Assembly: GCA_027037155.1 (NCBI GenBank)
Contig: JALWBK010000232.1
Span: forward strand, 1 to 6,909
Direction of reading: 5' to 3'
Source: a bacterium
GTDB taxonomy: Bacteria > Thermosulfidibacterota > Thermosulfidibacteria > Thermosulfidibacterales > Thermosulfidibacteraceae
Length of the DNA: 6,909 nucleotides
This document shows, piece after piece, positions 5,509-6,909 of the stretch. A program made the translations under genes and the position numbers. Within the stretch, counting starts at the first letter, position 1. Every line of letters begins with the position of its first letter. The notes beneath the pieces were generated by a model, which saw only the letters and a list, made by a program, of their open reading frames with translations, had not been told where the DNA came from and made no database searches.

Positions 5509-6909
5509 TTAAAGACCGAGCATTTCTTTGATGAACCTGGAAGGCTTCTCCTCAAAGCGTGTGTATCTTGAAGAGAAGCGATAATACGTAACAAAAAGCT
5601 TTTCAGTAGCCCTGGTTATAGCAGTATAACAGAGCCTCCTTTCTTCCTCTAACTCCTCCTCAACGCCCAAAGCCCTTGAAAGGGGGAACTCCCCCTCAAC
5701 CATTCCCACAAGAAAGACCACAGGAAACTCCAGTCCTTTGGCAGAATGAACCGAAAGCAATCTTACCCCCTCGTCCTCCTCAGCAACACCCGAATCTATC
5801 AGAAACCTCAAATAGCTCAAAAAAGCACTAACCGTACCTGTCCTACTTCTTTCCTCAAAGTCCTTAGCCTGTCTTAGCAGCTCCTCCAGAGAGTTAAGTC
5901 TAATCAAACCTCCAGGTTTATCCTCGCTAAACTCAACGCTTCTGCCTAAAAGTTTGATTAAATCAAAAATTATAGACGAAGGGGTGCTCTGATCCTTTAC
6001 CCGCTCTATAAACTCGTTAAACCAATCACTTTCCTTCGCAGCCTGTGGGGATAAACCTAAAAGAGTCGCCCTGTTTCTAATCCTGGAAAGCAACCTGGGA
6101 CCAGGATTTACAGAGTACTTTAAAAGATCTATGGCAAGCTGAACCTCCTCACGCATGTAAAGGCTCTTACCAAACTGGAAGGAGTAAGGGATCTTACGCT
6201 TCTTGAGAGTGCTCTCTATCAGACGTCCCCTGGCGTTGGTCCTATACAGAATGCAGAAGTCGCTGTAGCTATACCCTTCTTTCAGCTTCAAGATATCTAT
6301 AATGTCACACACGAACTCTGCCTCGTCCTGCGGCGTATTGAGAGCCTTTACATCAATAAAGAACTCCTTGGCCTCACGGGAGGTCCAGAAAAGCTTAGGA
6401 ATACGAGCCCTATTGTGTTGTATAAGATTGAAGGCCACATCCCTTATCTGCTTGGGTAGACGAAAGCTCCTCGTAAGCTTAAATACCTTAAAGCCCTTTC
6501 TATCCCTCAAAACCTGCAGATACTCCGGTAACGCTCCTCTCCACTGGTATATACTCTGGTCATCATCACCCGTTATAAACAGCCTCTTACCCTTCCCCAA
6601 GGTCTCAATTATGTAAATCTGCGATCTACTCAGATCCTGCGCCTCATCCACCAGGATGTAGTTAATCCTCTCCCTATAAAACTCCACCGTTTCGGGGAAC
6701 CTCTTAAATAAAAGACAGGTAAAATAGATGAGATCCTCATAATCCAACGCCTTCTCTTTGATAATCGTCTCGTTGTAGACATCCCAAAATTCAGAAAGTA
6801 GCTCCCTCCAGCGCCCGGAGGACTGCTCCAAAAACTCTTCTTTGTCTAAAAGATGTGCTCTTGCCCTGTGAAACCTCTGGAGAATATCGTCCACCACAGA
6901 GATTGAGCC
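5509..6909 (-). CDS. UvrD/PcrA/Rep-like SF1A DNA helicase (5' end outside the window)
   Basis: This is a 3'-to-5' type DNA helicase of the UvrD/Rep family, acting in repair, recombination or replication restart. The frame stays open to the right edge, so 466 residues are visible and the start, with Walker A, lies outside. Numbering from the GTG at 6897, the motifs are: motif II ILVDEAQD (81-88); motif III GDDDQSIYQWRGA (110-122); motif IV-like LTRSFRLP (141-148); YRTNAR (218-223); motif V SVHSAKGLEF (382-391); and motif VI EEERRLCYTAITRATEKL (417-434). The span between motifs IV and V, which holds most of the 2B domain, is about 235 residues, somewhat shorter than I recall for Escherichia coli UvrD. 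Only about 30 residues follow motif VI, so the long tail with the RNA-polymerase-binding Tudor fold of UvrD/PcrA is absent. It converges on queE. I cannot choose between uvrD, pcrA and rep, so no symbol is given. Confidence 0.93.
   Translation of the reverse strand, partial: GSISVVDDILQRFHRARAHLLDKEEFLEQSSGRWRELLSEFWDVYNETIIKEKALDYEDLIYFTCLLFKRFPETVEFYRERINYILVDEAQDLSRSQIYIIETLGKGKRLFITGDDDQSIYQWRGALPEYLQVLRDRKGFKVFKLTRSFRLPKQIRDVAFNLIQHNRARIPKLFWTSREAKEFFIDVKALNTPQDEAEFVCDIIDILKLKEGYSYSDFCILYRTNARGRLIESTLKKRKIPYSFQFGKSLYMREEVQLAIDLLKYSVNPGPRLLSRIRNRATLLGLSPQAAKESDWFNEFIERVKDQSTPSSIIFDLIKLLGRSVEFSEDKPGGLIRLNSLEELLRQAKDFEERSRTGTVSAFLSYLRFLIDSGVAEEDEGVRLLSVHSAKGLEFPVVFLVGMVEGEFPLSRALGVEEELEEERRLCYTAITRATEKLFVTYYRFSSRYTRFEEKPSRFIKEMLGL

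Noticed and set aside
6302..6616. 104-codon open frame on the plus strand opposite the helicase, and similar frames opposite reverse gyrase, ispG and usp
   Set aside because: They lie wholly opposite clear conserved genes, have no recognisable motifs or ribosome-binding sites, and look like by-products of codon bias.

Overview
This window looks like core chromosome from a hyperthermophilic bacterium. The main reason is the reverse gyrase on the left, an enzyme found almost only in organisms growing at very high temperature. The MEP-pathway gene ispG next to it makes a bacterium much more likely than an archaeon. Glu/Lys-rich proteins, AGA/AGG and ATA codons, purine-rich coding strands and tight gene packing would fit an Aquificota-like lineage. 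That taxonomic guess is an inference, not something the sequence proves.

Layout. Bases 1-5313 hold five plus-strand genes: reverse gyrase (5' end outside the window), ispG, a tandem universal stress protein, an isochorismatase-family hydrolase, and the radical SAM enzyme queE. Junctions are an 8-nt overlap, a 38-nt overlap, a 17-nt gap and a 4-nt overlap, so they are probably one transcript with translational coupling. ispG starts with TTG and queE with GTG; in both cases an upstream in-frame stop rules out an earlier conventional start. Bases 5314-5508 are a gene-free, AT-richer gap between convergent genes, with small inverted repeats but no clear terminator. From 5509 to the right edge a UvrD/PcrA-like SF1A helicase runs on the minus strand; its 5' end, with the Walker A motif, lies outside.

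How the genes relate. Reverse gyrase sets DNA topology at high temperature, IspG makes an isoprenoid precursor, QueE makes 7-carboxy-7-deazaguanine for deazapurine (queuosine-type) modification, and the Usp and hydrolase are accessory or uncharacterised. They do not form an obvious single pathway. IspG and QueE are both [4Fe-4S] enzymes.

I see no mobile element, CRISPR array, RNA gene or clearly new system. The most notable unexplained signal is a 9-bp GC-rich perfect hairpin followed by five T's, shaped like an intrinsic terminator, inside the first 25 codons of queE. Others are the asymmetric Usp (first domain has lost ATP-binding residues), a CxxC pair in its linker, and the long ispG/usp overlap.
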